Of a stretch of 64,000 nt of DNA, positions 35,053-43,615 are shown in pieces. The translations under genes and the position numbers were made by a program. Under the pieces are notes generated by a model that was given only the letters and a program-made list of their open reading frames with translations, made no database searches and had not been told where the DNA came from. Numbering within the stretch: position 1 is the stretch's first letter; each line of letters starts with the position of its first letter. Source of the DNA: Bacillus cereus ATCC 14579 (GTDB lineage Bacteria; Bacillota; Bacilli; Bacillales; Bacillaceae_G); the NCBI RefSeq assembly GCF_000007825.1, contig NC_004722.1, positions 574,501-638,500 of the forward strand, read 5' to 3'.

Positions 35053-35103
35053 CCATAATAATTCTCATTTCCGTTGACAATGAGAATTAAGTTGAAATAC
35101 ACT
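35053..35103. promoter_or_regulatory. Fur-type operators and promoter of the siderophore transporter
   Basis: The complement of 35053-35067 reads TGAGAATTATTATGG, 12 of 14 matches to the 7-1-7 Fur box TGATAATnATTATCA. TGACAATGAGAATTA (35075-35089) is a weaker second copy overlapping the plus-strand -35 TTGACA (35074-35079), which pairs with TACACT (35098-35103) at 18 nt. AATTCTCAT/ATGAGAATT form an inverted repeat across the region. Iron repression of both divergent units is inferred. Confidence 0.7.
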
Positions 35104-35140
35104 AACAACGTATCATTATACATTGAAGGGGAAACGCTGC

Positions 35141-36146
35141 ATGTTATTAAAAACAAATCGAGCAAAATGGATTGGATTATTTGTTGGAATCATTGCAGTC
35201 GTTATTTGTATTTGGGGAAGTATTATTTTCGGATATACAAATACGAGTTGGAAACTAGCATTGGATGCTTTTTTCCATTTTAACGGTTCCAATGAACATA
35301 TTATTATTCAAAATGTACGTCTGCCTAGGGCGTTAATTGCAGCTAGTGTTGGTGCTAGTTTAGCCATTGCTGGTTGTCTTATGCAAACTTTAACTAAGAA
35401 TCCACTTGCTTCTCCAGATTTTATTGGATTAAATTCAGGTGCTGCGTTCTTTATAGTTGTAGCAATTGTAATCTTTTCAGTAACATCATTATCAGCTTTC
35501 ACATGGATTGCCTTTTTAGGAGCGGCGGTTGCAGCTGTACTTGTATTTGCTTCTAGTTCTTTAGGAAAAGAAGGGACTACTCCTCTTAAGTTAACGTTAG
35601 CAGGGGTCGCAATTAGTGCATTATTTTCATCATTAACACAAGGATTACTTGTGTTAAATGAAAAAGCACTTGAAGAGGTATTATTTTGGCTTGCTGGATC
35701 TGTGCAAGGGAGAAAGTTAGAAATTTTACAATCTGTATTCCCATATTTATTAATAGGATGGATTGCATCTCTTATGATGGCAGGGAAAGTAAATACATTG
35801 ATGATGGGAGAAGACGTCGCGAAAGGACTTGGACAACGAACAATTTTAATGAAATCATTCGTGTTACTTATTATTGTACTGTTGTCTTGGTGGTTCAGTT
35901 GCGGTTGCTGGCCCAATTGGATTTATTGGAATTATTACTCCGCATTTTGCGAGATTTCTTGTTGGAGTTGACCACATATGGAGAGTGCCTTATAGCGGAT
36001 TGTTAGGTGCAATACTACTAATATTGGCTGATATAGCAGCAAGATATGTCATTATGCCACAAGAAGTACCAGTAGGAGTTATGACAGCATTTATTGGAGC
36101 TCCATTCTTTATTTATATTGCACGTAAGAGAGGGCTTAGCAAATGA
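35141..36146 (+). pseudogene. Siderophore ABC permease (FecCD family), disrupted by a 1-nt frameshift
   Basis: Codons from ATG 35141 (RBS AAGGGG) encode a normal FecCD permease, with AGCLMQTLTKNPLASPDFIGLNSG typical of the family, to about residue 248. At 35885-35890 (TCTTGG) the frame shifts. Removing one T restores the expected LLSGGSVAVAGPIGFIGIITPH, which continues in the next frame to the stop at 36146. As it stands translation ends at 35971 after about 27 wrong residues, losing the last ~80 residues including the conserved GFIGIITPHFAR ATPase-contact loop. A sequencing error is the main alternative to a real inactivation. Confidence 0.88.
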
Positions 36147-37201
36147 AGAAATATATTCCGTTTCGTATAGGAAAAGGTGAGCTCTCGTTTTTAATGTATA
36201 AACGAGCTTGTCTCGTCTTGTTAAGTTTACTAGTTGTTTTAATAGGATTATTCTTTGCGAGCGCAGGTATGGGAGACATGAAAATTGCTCCTTATGACGT
36301 ATGGCAAGCAATTACCGGAAATGGCGATGCAATGTCAAATATGGTTGTAAATAAGTTTCGTATGCCACGTATTTTAATTGCTATCCTCGTAGGAATTGCG
36401 CTTGCGGTAGCGGGCTGTATTTTACAAGGGCTCGTTCGAAATCCACTTGCTTCTCCTGATATCATCGGGATTACGGGCGGGGCAAGTGTCGCAGTTGTAT
36501 TATTTTTAGCGCTATTTAGTGATAAAAATAATGCGCTAACTGTAAGCATTCATTATATGCCGTTAGCAGCTTTTGCAGGAGCAACGATTGTAGCGGTTTT
36601 TGTATACTTATTTGCATGGAAAAATGATGGATTATCACCAATTATTCTCGTTTTAATTGGTGTTGGATTTTGGGCATTAACGAAGGCGGCAACAACATTA
36701 TTTATGTTGTTAGCACCAATTTATCAAGCGAGCCAAGCGAATGTATGGATTACGGGTACCGTTTATGGCTCTTCTTGGCAAAATGTTATGGTACTTGCAC
36801 CGTGGGTTCTCATTTTAACAGTAATATCATTTATAGCTGCTAGACATTTAAATGCGCAAGAGCTAGGGGATGATATTGCGGTAGGACTTGGTGTTCCTTT
36901 AACGAAGTCACGCGTATTCATGTTATTACTTAGTACGGCTTTAATTGGGGGAGCAGTTGCCTTCGCCGGAGGGATTGGATTTGTCGGTTTAATGGCACCT
37001 CATATTTCACGAAGGCTAGTTGGTTCTTTATACGGTGCATTGCTCCCAGTTGCAGCTATTGTCGGTGCAATTCTAGTACTTGCTGCAGATTTAATAGGGC
37101 GTACAATTTTCACACCACTTGAAATTCCAGCAGGGGTATTTACATCAGCAATTGGTGCACCTTATTTTATTTATTTACTTTATAAAAGTCGGAATTCATA
37201 A
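36143..37201 (+). CDS. Siderophore ABC permease, second subunit (FecCD family)
   Basis: The 352-residue FecCD permease forms the other half of the transmembrane pore. It contains AGCILQGLVRNPLASPDIIGITGG and the cytoplasmic coupling region GGIGFVGLMAPHISRRLVG that docks to the ATPase. Its ATG overlaps the TGA of the preceding permease (ATGA), so the genes are translationally coupled; the upstream frameshift, which ends translation about 170 nt early, could lower its expression too. Intact throughout. Confidence 0.92.
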   Translation: MKKYIPFRIGKGELSFLMYKRACLVLLSLLVVLIGLFFASAGMGDMKIAPYDVWQAITGNGDAMSNMVVNKFRMPRILIAILVGIALAVAGCILQGLVRNPLASPDIIGITGGASVAVVLFLALFSDKNNALTVSIHYMPLAAFAGATIVAVFVYLFAWKNDGLSPIILVLIGVGFWALTKAATTLFMLLAPIYQASQANVWITGTVYGSSWQNVMVLAPWVLILTVISFIAARHLNAQELGDDIAVGLGVPLTKSRVFMLLLSTALIGGAVAFAGGIGFVGLMAPHISRRLVGSLYGALLPVAAIVGAILVLAADLIGRTIFTPLEIPAGVFTSAIGAPYFIYLLYKSRNS

Positions 37202-37213
37202 AGGGAGATGAAT

Positions 37214-38035
37214 ATGCAAAAAGCATTGGAGACGAAACGCTTGACGTTGTCTTATGGTGAAACAATTATTATTGATGAGTTGAATTTAGAAATTCCAAAA
37301 GGTGAAATTACAATCTTTATCGGTTCCAACGGTTGCGGGAAATCAACTTTATTACGTTCACTAGCTAGATTATTAAAGCCAACAACTGGTGACATTTTGT
37401 TAGATAATCAAGCTATTCAAAGTATGCAAACGAAGCAAATTGCTCGTCAAATGGCAATTTTACCGCAAGGACCGCAAGCACCAGAAGGGCTTACAGTATT
37501 GCAACTTGTAAAACAAGGACGCTATCCATATCAAACATGGCTGAAACAGTGGTCAGAAAAAGATGAGGAAATGGTACAGAAGGCACTTGCAGCAACAGGT
37601 ATGACAGAATTTGCTGAGCGTGATGTGCATGCTCTTTCAGGTGGGCAGCGTCAACGTGCTTGGATCGCAATGACACTTGCACAAGATACAGATATCATTT
37701 TACTGGATGAGCCAACTACATACTTAGATATGACTCACCAAATTGAAGTGCTAGATTTATTATTCGAATTAAATGAAACAGAACAAAGAACAATTGTTAT
37801 GGTATTACATGATCTGAATTTAGCATGCCGCTATGCAGATAACATTGTAGCAATTCAAGATAAACAAATATATGCACAAGGTAAACCTGAAGAAGTGGTA
37901 GATGAGAAACTAGTACGTGATGTATTCCGAATGGAGTGTCAAATTAGTACGGATCCGTTGTTTGGAACACCGCTTTGTATCCCTCACGGAAGAGGAAGAC
38001 GTGTAGTTAAAGAAGTTGCTCAGGCAATGAGATAA
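37214..38035 (+). CDS. Siderophore ABC transporter ATPase (FecE/FhuC type)
   Basis: This 273-residue cytoplasmic ATPase powers ferric-siderophore import. Walker A GSNGCGKST, Q-loop LPQG, signature LSGGQRQRAWIA, Walker B DIILLDEPTTYLD and the switch His in VLHDL are all present. I choose the ATG at 37214, 6 nt after AAGGGAG, over the ATG at 37208. It is the last gene of the permease operon (12 nt after the second permease) and is followed by a terminator. Confidence 0.94.
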   Translation: MQKALETKRLTLSYGETIIIDELNLEIPKGEITIFIGSNGCGKSTLLRSLARLLKPTTGDILLDNQAIQSMQTKQIARQMAILPQGPQAPEGLTVLQLVKQGRYPYQTWLKQWSEKDEEMVQKALAATGMTEFAERDVHALSGGQRQRAWIAMTLAQDTDIILLDEPTTYLDMTHQIEVLDLLFELNETEQRTIVMVLHDLNLACRYADNIVAIQDKQIYAQGKPEEVVDEKLVRDVFRMECQISTDPLFGTPLCIPHGRGRRVVKEVAQAMR

Positions 38036-38065
38036 AAAAACGATGAGTGATTCATCGTTTTTTTT
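38035..38065. terminator. Terminator of the siderophore operon
   Basis: AAAAAACGATGA and TCATCGTTTTTTTT pair around GTGAT. It also serves the converging methyltransferase gene. Confidence 0.9.
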
Positions 38066-38795
38066 ATTTGGTACAAGAAAATAAGAGGAAGAGAGGAATA
38101 CGTAAGCGACGTTTATACTCTTCTTCATCTTGAAAATAGGTTGGATTTGGTGTAGCTTCTTTTAATGATGTAATGGTAAATCCGGCTTGCTGTAATAATG
38201 TGAAATACTCTTCCGTTGTACGATGATATTTAATAACTTCTTGGTCAATCCATGGTTCAACCCGTTTGCCTAGTTTAAAGTAATCATCGACGAGCCAAAT
38301 CGTTCTTTTACCACTTGTTTGTAAGCTTTCAAATGAAGAAGTAATAACGGGATGTTGAACGCTAAAGGTAAAGGTGCCATTTGTTTTTAAAGTTTGAAAT
38401 ACATTTTGAAAAATAGTATCAAGATGTTCAATATAATGTAAGGCGAGTCTAGATGTTACTAAATCAAAAGTGGAAGAGGGGTAGGTATAATCTTTGAGGT
38501 TTAAAAAATGAACAGATCCATTTTTATTTTCTAGTTGTTTTTTAGCTTTTTCATACATAAGTTCGGAGCCTTCAATGCCGGTGTAAGAGTAGCATCCCTT
38601 CTCTAATAATTCCGCGCCAAACTTAGCATCACCACAGCCTAAATCGAGAATTTGTTTTCCTTGTACATGACCAATGAGCTGAAAGAATACTGGTTTTTCA
38701 ATGGATTCATTTGGGCTATTTTCTCGGTATCTTCGTTTCATATATTGTTCGAAAAATGCTGTGTTATTGTATACATCAGATTCTGTAAATGCCAT
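38064..38795 (-). CDS. Class I SAM-dependent methyltransferase
   Basis: This 243-residue cytoplasmic protein has the Rossmann SAM-binding motif I ILDLGCGDAKFG (about residues 48-59), motif II YTGIEGSE, and the FDLVTSRLALHYIEHL stretch of the methyltransferase-11 type. The substrate is unknown; it could be a small molecule or a tRNA/lipid. ATG 38795 follows GGGAGG. Monocistronic, converging on the siderophore operon. Confidence 0.85.
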   Translation of the reverse strand: MAFTESDVYNNTAFFEQYMKRRYRENSPNESIEKPVFFQLIGHVQGKQILDLGCGDAKFGAELLEKGCYSYTGIEGSELMYEKAKKQLENKNGSVHFLNLKDYTYPSSTFDLVTSRLALHYIEHLDTIFQNVFQTLKTNGTFTFSVQHPVITSSFESLQTSGKRTIWLVDDYFKLGKRVEPWIDQEVIKYHRTTEEYFTLLQQAGFTITSLKEATPNPTYFQDEEEYKRRLRIPLFLLFSCTK

Positions 38796-38886
38796 GTTTG
38801 AAACCTCCCGAAATATTTTTTTTATTCTATCAAATATGAAAAGTAAATGATAGATTTATTGTAATGAATCATATATAATCTAGAAT

Positions 38887-38900
38887 TGTAAGCGGTTACT
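38887..38900 (+). promoter_or_regulatory. cre-like site upstream of kbl-tdh
   Basis: TGTAAGCGGTTACT matches the CcpA cre consensus TGWAANCGNTNWCA except at the last base. A related TGTAAGCGGATTA occurs on the other strand at about 38971-38984. CcpA control of threonine catabolism is suggested but not shown. Confidence 0.45.
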
Positions 38901-39008
38901 TTAAACTATTTTTCTATAATAAATTCTGAAAACGTGTTAAGCTAGTAGAGGGATTATTAGAACTATTAAGACAATAATCCGCTTACATGAACGATGGGAG
39001 GCTTCACG

Positions 39009-40199
39009 ATGTCTAGTAAAACACTTGCGAAATTTTTAGAAGAAAATTTAGAGGATTTAAAATCAAAGGGGCTTTATAACGTAATTGATCCGCTTGAGAG
39101 TTCAAATGGACCGATCATTACAATTGGCGGAAAAGAATATATTAACTTATCTTCAAACAACTATCTGGGATTAGCAACAGATAGCCGTTTGCAAGAAGCA
39201 GCAATTGGTGCTATTCATAAGTACGGTGTTGGAGCAGGGGCTGTTCGTACAATTAACGGTACTTTAGATTTGCATATTAAGTTAGAAGAAACAATTGCAA
39301 AGTTTAAACATACAGAAGCAGCAATTGCTTATCAATCAGGATTTAACTGTAATATGGCAGCGATTTCAGCTGTTATGGATAAAAATGATGCGATTCTTTC
39401 AGACGAATTAAATCATGCATCTATTATTGACGGTAGTCGTTTATCAAAAGCAAAAATTATTGTTTATAAACATTCTGATATGGAAGATTTACGCCAAAAA
39501 GCAATCGCGGCGAAAGAATCAGGTCTTTACAATAAATTAATGGTAATTACAGATGGTGTCTTTTCGATGGATGGAGATGTTGCAAAACTACCAGAAATTG
39601 TTGAGATTGCAGAAGAGTTAGATTTAATGACATACGTAGATGATGCACACGGTTCAGGTGTACTTGGAAAAGGTGCAGGAACTGTAAAGCACTTCGGTCT
39701 TTCTGATAAAGTTGATTTCCAAATTGGTACATTATCAAAAGCAATTGGGGTAATTGGTGGATATGTAGCAGGGAAACAAAACTTAATTGACTGGTTAAAA
39801 GTTCGTTCACGTCCATTCTTATTCTCTACAGCATTAACACCAGCTGATGCAGCAGCTTGCATGAGATCAATTGAAATCTTAATGGAAAGCACAGAGTTAC
39901 ACGATCGCTTATGGGAAAATGGCCGCTACTTGAAACAAGGATTAAAAGAACTTGGCTTTAACATTGGGGAAAGTGAAACGCCAATTACACCTTGTATCAT
40001 TGGGGACGAAGTATTAACACAAGAATTTAGTAAACGTCTAAATGAAGAAGGTGTATACGCAAAATCTATCGTGTTCCCAACTGTAGCAAAAGGAACAGGG
40101 CGCGTTCGTAATATGCCTACAGCAGCTCATACGAAAGAAATGTTAGATGAAGCAATTCTTAAGTATGAAAAAGTAGGAAAAGAAATGGGCATCATTTAA
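39009..40199 (+). CDS. kbl: Glycine C-acetyltransferase (2-amino-3-ketobutyrate CoA ligase)
   Basis: This PLP enzyme cleaves 2-amino-3-oxobutyrate with CoA into glycine and acetyl-CoA, the second step of threonine degradation. The 396-residue alpha-oxoamine synthase has YINLSSNNYLGLA, the DDAHGSG motif and the PLP lysine in GTLSKAIG. ATG 39009 follows GGGAGG; a nearer-upstream ATG at 38994 overlaps that SD and is unlikely. tdh follows 44 nt downstream, so both steps from threonine are encoded together. Confidence 0.95.
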   Translation: MSSKTLAKFLEENLEDLKSKGLYNVIDPLESSNGPIITIGGKEYINLSSNNYLGLATDSRLQEAAIGAIHKYGVGAGAVRTINGTLDLHIKLEETIAKFKHTEAAIAYQSGFNCNMAAISAVMDKNDAILSDELNHASIIDGSRLSKAKIIVYKHSDMEDLRQKAIAAKESGLYNKLMVITDGVFSMDGDVAKLPEIVEIAEELDLMTYVDDAHGSGVLGKGAGTVKHFGLSDKVDFQIGTLSKAIGVIGGYVAGKQNLIDWLKVRSRPFLFSTALTPADAAACMRSIEILMESTELHDRLWENGRYLKQGLKELGFNIGESETPITPCIIGDEVLTQEFSKRLNEEGVYAKSIVFPTVAKGTGRVRNMPTAAHTKEMLDEAILKYEKVGKEMGII

Positions 40200-40243
40200 G
40201 TAACGACATCTTTTGAATAGCTTGCAAATGAGGAGTGGGGAAA

Positions 40244-41209
40244 ATGAAAAAAATTCTAGTAACCGGTTCTTTAGGGCAAATTGGTTCTGAACTAGTAATG
40301 AAACTTCGTGATGTATACGGCGCATCAAATGTTATTGCAACAGATATTCGTGAAACAGATAGTGAAGTAGTAACGTCTGGTCCATTTGAAACGTTAGATG
40401 TAACAGATGGACAAAAACTACATGATATCGCAAAGCGTAATGAAGTAGATACAATTATTCATTTAGCAGCTTTACTTTCAGCAACAGCAGAAAAAAATCC
40501 GTTATTTGCATGGAATTTAAATATGGGTGGACTTGTAAATGCTCTAGAAGCAGCTCGTGAATTAAACTGTAAGTTCTTCACGCCAAGTTCTATCGGTGCA
40601 TTTGGTCCATCAACGCCAAAAGATAATACACCGCAAGATACAATTCAGCGTCCTACTACGATGTATGGGGTAAACAAAGTGGCAGGAGAATTACTGTGTG
40701 ATTATTATCATCAAAAATTTGGCGTAGATACGCGCGGTGTCCGTTTCCCAGGTTTAATTTCTTACGTAGCGCCTCCAGGAGGCGGAACGACTGATTATGC
40801 AGTTGAAATTTATTATGAGGCGATTAAAAAAGGTGCATACACCTCATACATTGCTGAAGGAACATATATGGACATGATGTATATGCCTGATGCTTTACAA
40901 GCGATCATTTCATTAATGGAAGCTGATCCAAGTAAGCTAGTGCATAGAAATGCATTTAACATTACAGCAATGAGCTTCGAGCCAGAGCAAATTGCAGCGT
41001 CAATTCGTAAACACATTCCGACGTTTACAATGGATTATGCAGTAGATCCAGCTCGTCAAACAATCGCTGATAGCTGGCCAAACTCTATTGATGCAACAGC
41101 AGCAATGAAAGAGTGGGGCTTTAAAGCAGAATACGATTTAGACAAAATGACAACTGACATGCTGGCTAAGTTAAAAAAAAAGCTCACAGCTGAGTTAGTG
41201 ATGAATTAA
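40244..41209 (+). CDS. tdh: L-threonine 3-dehydrogenase, short-chain (epimerase-like) type
   Basis: It oxidises L-threonine to 2-amino-3-oxobutyrate with NAD, supplying the kbl product. The 321-residue protein is of the NAD-dependent epimerase/SDR fold, not the zinc alcohol-dehydrogenase form. It has the dinucleotide motif GSLGQIG at about residues 8-14, the Y-x-x-x-K pair (MYGVNKVAG), and the RFPGLISYVAPPGGGTTDYAVEIYY segment seen in bacterial and animal enzymes of this type. The ATG at 40244 is preceded by GAGGAGTGGGG. Operon with kbl, closed by a terminator. Confidence 0.93.
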   Translation: MKKILVTGSLGQIGSELVMKLRDVYGASNVIATDIRETDSEVVTSGPFETLDVTDGQKLHDIAKRNEVDTIIHLAALLSATAEKNPLFAWNLNMGGLVNALEAARELNCKFFTPSSIGAFGPSTPKDNTPQDTIQRPTTMYGVNKVAGELLCDYYHQKFGVDTRGVRFPGLISYVAPPGGGTTDYAVEIYYEAIKKGAYTSYIAEGTYMDMMYMPDALQAIISLMEADPSKLVHRNAFNITAMSFEPEQIAASIRKHIPTFTMDYAVDPARQTIADSWPNSIDATAAMKEWGFKAEYDLDKMTTDMLAKLKKKLTAELVMN

Positions 41210-41210
41210 T

Positions 41211-41248
41211 AGGAAGAGTCGATTCTTAGGAATCGGCTCTTCCTCATT
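41211..41248 (+). terminator. Terminator of kbl-tdh
   Basis: AGGAAGAGTCGATTC pairs with GAATCGGCTCTTCCT (one G-T pair) around TTAG and is followed by CATTTTT. Confidence 0.88.
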
Positions 41249-41268
41249 TTTGGAAGGAGAGAAGTCTT

Positions 41269-41691
41269 ATGCAAAGAGTTGATGTCGTATATGCACTAAT
41301 ACATGACGAAGAAACAGATAAAATATTAATGGTACATAATGTAGAACAAAACGTTTGGTCATTGCCAGGTGGGGCTGTGGAAAAAGGTGAAATATTAGAG
41401 GAAGCACTAATAAGAGAAGTGAAAGAAGAGACAGGTTTAACTGCTACGTTAGGTGGACTTGTTGCGATCAATGAAAAATTCTTTGAAGAATCAGGGAATC
41501 ATGCGCTATTCTTTACATTCCGAGCGAATGTAGAAAAAGGTGAACTTATTGCGGAAGATGAAGGTGAAATTTCTGCAGTAGAGTGGGTGGATCGAACAAT
41601 TGCGAATGAGCGCTTCCCATACTATGACGGAGGATTTGAATATTTGTTAGAAGTAGCCATTCCATACAAGTTTCAACCAGAAACAAAGTAA
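41269..41691 (+). CDS. Nudix hydrolase
   Basis: This 140-residue Nudix protein has the box G-x5-E-x7-REVKEETGL at about residues 37-59 intact, so it should hydrolyse a nucleoside diphosphate linked to another moiety using Mg. The substrate cannot be told from sequence; MutT-like cleaning and ADP-ribose-type hydrolysis are both possible. ATG 41269 with GGAAGGAGAG upstream. Its terminator at 41705-41728 is shared with the converging VWA gene. Confidence 0.9.
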   Translation: MQRVDVVYALIHDEETDKILMVHNVEQNVWSLPGGAVEKGEILEEALIREVKEETGLTATLGGLVAINEKFFEESGNHALFFTFRANVEKGELIAEDEGEISAVEWVDRTIANERFPYYDGGFEYLLEVAIPYKFQPETK

Positions 41692-41704
41692 TTGAACGAA
41701 AAAA

Positions 41705-41728
41705 CAGGAGCCACAAGGCTCCTATTTT
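41705..41728. terminator. Bidirectional terminator Nudix / VWA gene
   Basis: AGGAGCC and GGCTCCT pair around ACAA, followed by ATTTTCT. Confidence 0.7.
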
Positions 41729-43612
41729 CTATTCAATCGTCTTCAGTAATAATTTTTTCAGTAATGGTTTAATCTTCAGTCGTAAATCTTCAGCGTGATT
41801 TGCAACTAAGAAGTGATGGTTATAAATGTTTTTCATCAATTGATAAGTTGCTTCTTTCGCTTCGCCTTCTTCGATGAAGATACCGATTACTTCCATACCA
41901 CTTTTACGCGCGAGTTTAACAGCTTCATGCGTATCTAAAATTCCGTCTTGTTGATAGTCTAGCGCAGAAGGCTCACCGTCTGTGAAGACTAGTAAGAATT
42001 TATGTTTCTCAGGTCTTTTGGCAAGCTTTTCAGAAACGATACGAATAATATATCCGTCGCGGTTATCTTCTTCTTCACGAAGTTGCATAATTTCTGGACC
42101 AACGTTTGGTAACGTTGAGTTTTTATAATTTACAACTTCATGGATAACGTTCGGCTTATCTTCAGGTTTAGCGCTAGAGGCATCTTCCCAAAATCCGCTA
42201 ATAGCGTGCGGGATTTTTAAAGATTTTAAAGCTTCATGGAATAGTACAACACTCTTCTTCGTTTCTTCCATTTTGTTATACATAGAACCAGAACAGTCAA
42301 CTAACAGTTGGAATGCAACGTCGAGCTCTTGTGATTCTTGCCCTTTTTTATAAAACATGCGAGGCTGCTTTTCAGTATAAATACGAAGGAATTTCTTACG
42401 AAGTCTTCCGTAATATTTATCACTATTTGCATTCGTTTTATTTTCAATCGTTTTTTCGATAATTTTCTTTAATTCTTTTACATCTTTATTAACGACTGAT
42501 TTGATAGCTTGGTAATCCTTTTTCTCATCAGGATTTGGTTTACGTGCTTCTTTAAATGTATGAGAAGCGCCAGTGTTATATTTACCATATGCACCATCAT
42601 TTTGACTAGAAGCGTGTGAAGCCCTTGCTTCTTCTGTATCAGCGCCATCAAAGTTGGATTGTGTACTTTTTTGAGAAGTACCTTGTACAGAACCAAGTGC
42701 TTGGTCGCCATCTTCTGATTCACGAGCAGTATCGCCCATCATGTTTGTTTTTGTTCCGCTTTCTAATTCAAAGCGTAAAAAGTTCTCGTTTTCGTTATTT
42801 TTATTTTCACGATGCCATGTGGAGAAACTTTCATCCATTTTGTTTTTATTTTCATCGTCATCTATAAGCTGCGTATCATCATTTGCTAAATCTTCGACGC
42901 GACAGTTCTTTTCGTCTGCAAGAACAGATAAGTAAAGTGGAGCATGTCCGAAATAGTTGTTAAGCATATCACTTTCAAGAAGCTCCTCTAAGCGGTAGCG
43001 AATTTTCTCAACGATATACATAATATCTTCCGTATTACGAGCTTGGAATGTTTCATGCAAAATAGCTTCAATTTGTTCGAAATATTCATTATTAAACATT
43101 TCATATTTATCGCTCGTTAATGAAAGATAGCATAGGCAAAATAGACGATCACCGTGATAGTTACGAACGCGATTGATTTCATTTTGTGAGCTAAAGTAAT
43201 TGCGATACATTTCTTTTCTTCTTTTAAAAACATGCTTCGTGCCAGGACGTAAGTTCTTTACAATTTCCTCAACGCGTAAATCTTCTAATAGAACAAATAA
43301 TTGTGTTAAAAACTTTTTTAGGGGCGATTCTTGCAATTCAATCGCATAAGAACGAATTAAAGTCATGTCCGAGTAATGTTTATTACCAAGTGCTTTTAAG
43401 AACACTTCGCTTTTTAATCCGATTACTGTATCTTCTTCTTTTCGATCATCCCAAAAGTGACTAATGACAACTTTCTTTTCAATTTCGTCGTAGTATGCTT
43501 TATAGCCATATTCAAGATAGGCATCGTCTTCTTTTAGAAGGGCATACATTAAGTTTTCCATTTGTAGAAACAGCGACGCATCAATTTTTTTGTCACTAAA
43601 AATTTGTCTCAT
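41729..43612 (-). CDS. yojO: von Willebrand factor A domain protein (CobT/NorD-like, YojO)
   Basis: The 627-residue cytoplasmic protein has a long variable N-terminal region with an acidic, charged centre (about residues 225-370). It ends in a C-terminal VWA domain with the MIDAS start DCSGSM and TDGEPS, as in NorD/CobT partners of MoxR ATPases. Such pairs insert metals or remodel protein complexes; the target here is unknown. Its ATG is 3 nt after the stop of the MoxR gene, the same order as B. subtilis yojN-yojO. No nitric oxide reductase or cobalt chelatase genes are in the window. Confidence 0.87.
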   Translation of the reverse strand: MRQIFSDKKIDASLFLQMENLMYALLKEDDAYLEYGYKAYYDEIEKKVVISHFWDDRKEEDTVIGLKSEVFLKALGNKHYSDMTLIRSYAIELQESPLKKFLTQLFVLLEDLRVEEIVKNLRPGTKHVFKRRKEMYRNYFSSQNEINRVRNYHGDRLFCLCYLSLTSDKYEMFNNEYFEQIEAILHETFQARNTEDIMYIVEKIRYRLEELLESDMLNNYFGHAPLYLSVLADEKNCRVEDLANDDTQLIDDDENKNKMDESFSTWHRENKNNENENFLRFELESGTKTNMMGDTARESEDGDQALGSVQGTSQKSTQSNFDGADTEEARASHASSQNDGAYGKYNTGASHTFKEARKPNPDEKKDYQAIKSVVNKDVKELKKIIEKTIENKTNANSDKYYGRLRKKFLRIYTEKQPRMFYKKGQESQELDVAFQLLVDCSGSMYNKMEETKKSVVLFHEALKSLKIPHAISGFWEDASSAKPEDKPNVIHEVVNYKNSTLPNVGPEIMQLREEEDNRDGYIIRIVSEKLAKRPEKHKFLLVFTDGEPSALDYQQDGILDTHEAVKLARKSGMEVIGIFIEEGEAKEATYQLMKNIYNHHFLVANHAEDLRLKIKPLLKKLLLKTIE

Positions 43613-43615
43613 AAA

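Noticed and set aside
35880..35892. Programmed ribosomal frameshift in the permease
   Set aside because: TCTTGG is not a recognised slippery heptamer, and no stimulatory SD or structure is evident. A simple indel explains it.
35874..36146. A separate short permease-like gene
   Set aside because: It is the frameshifted C-terminal part of the preceding FecCD permease, not an independent gene.
42478..42867. Open frames overlapping the VWA gene on both strands
   Set aside because: The VWA protein continues through this acidic region with a normal family layout; the overlapping frames are shadows of biased codon use.
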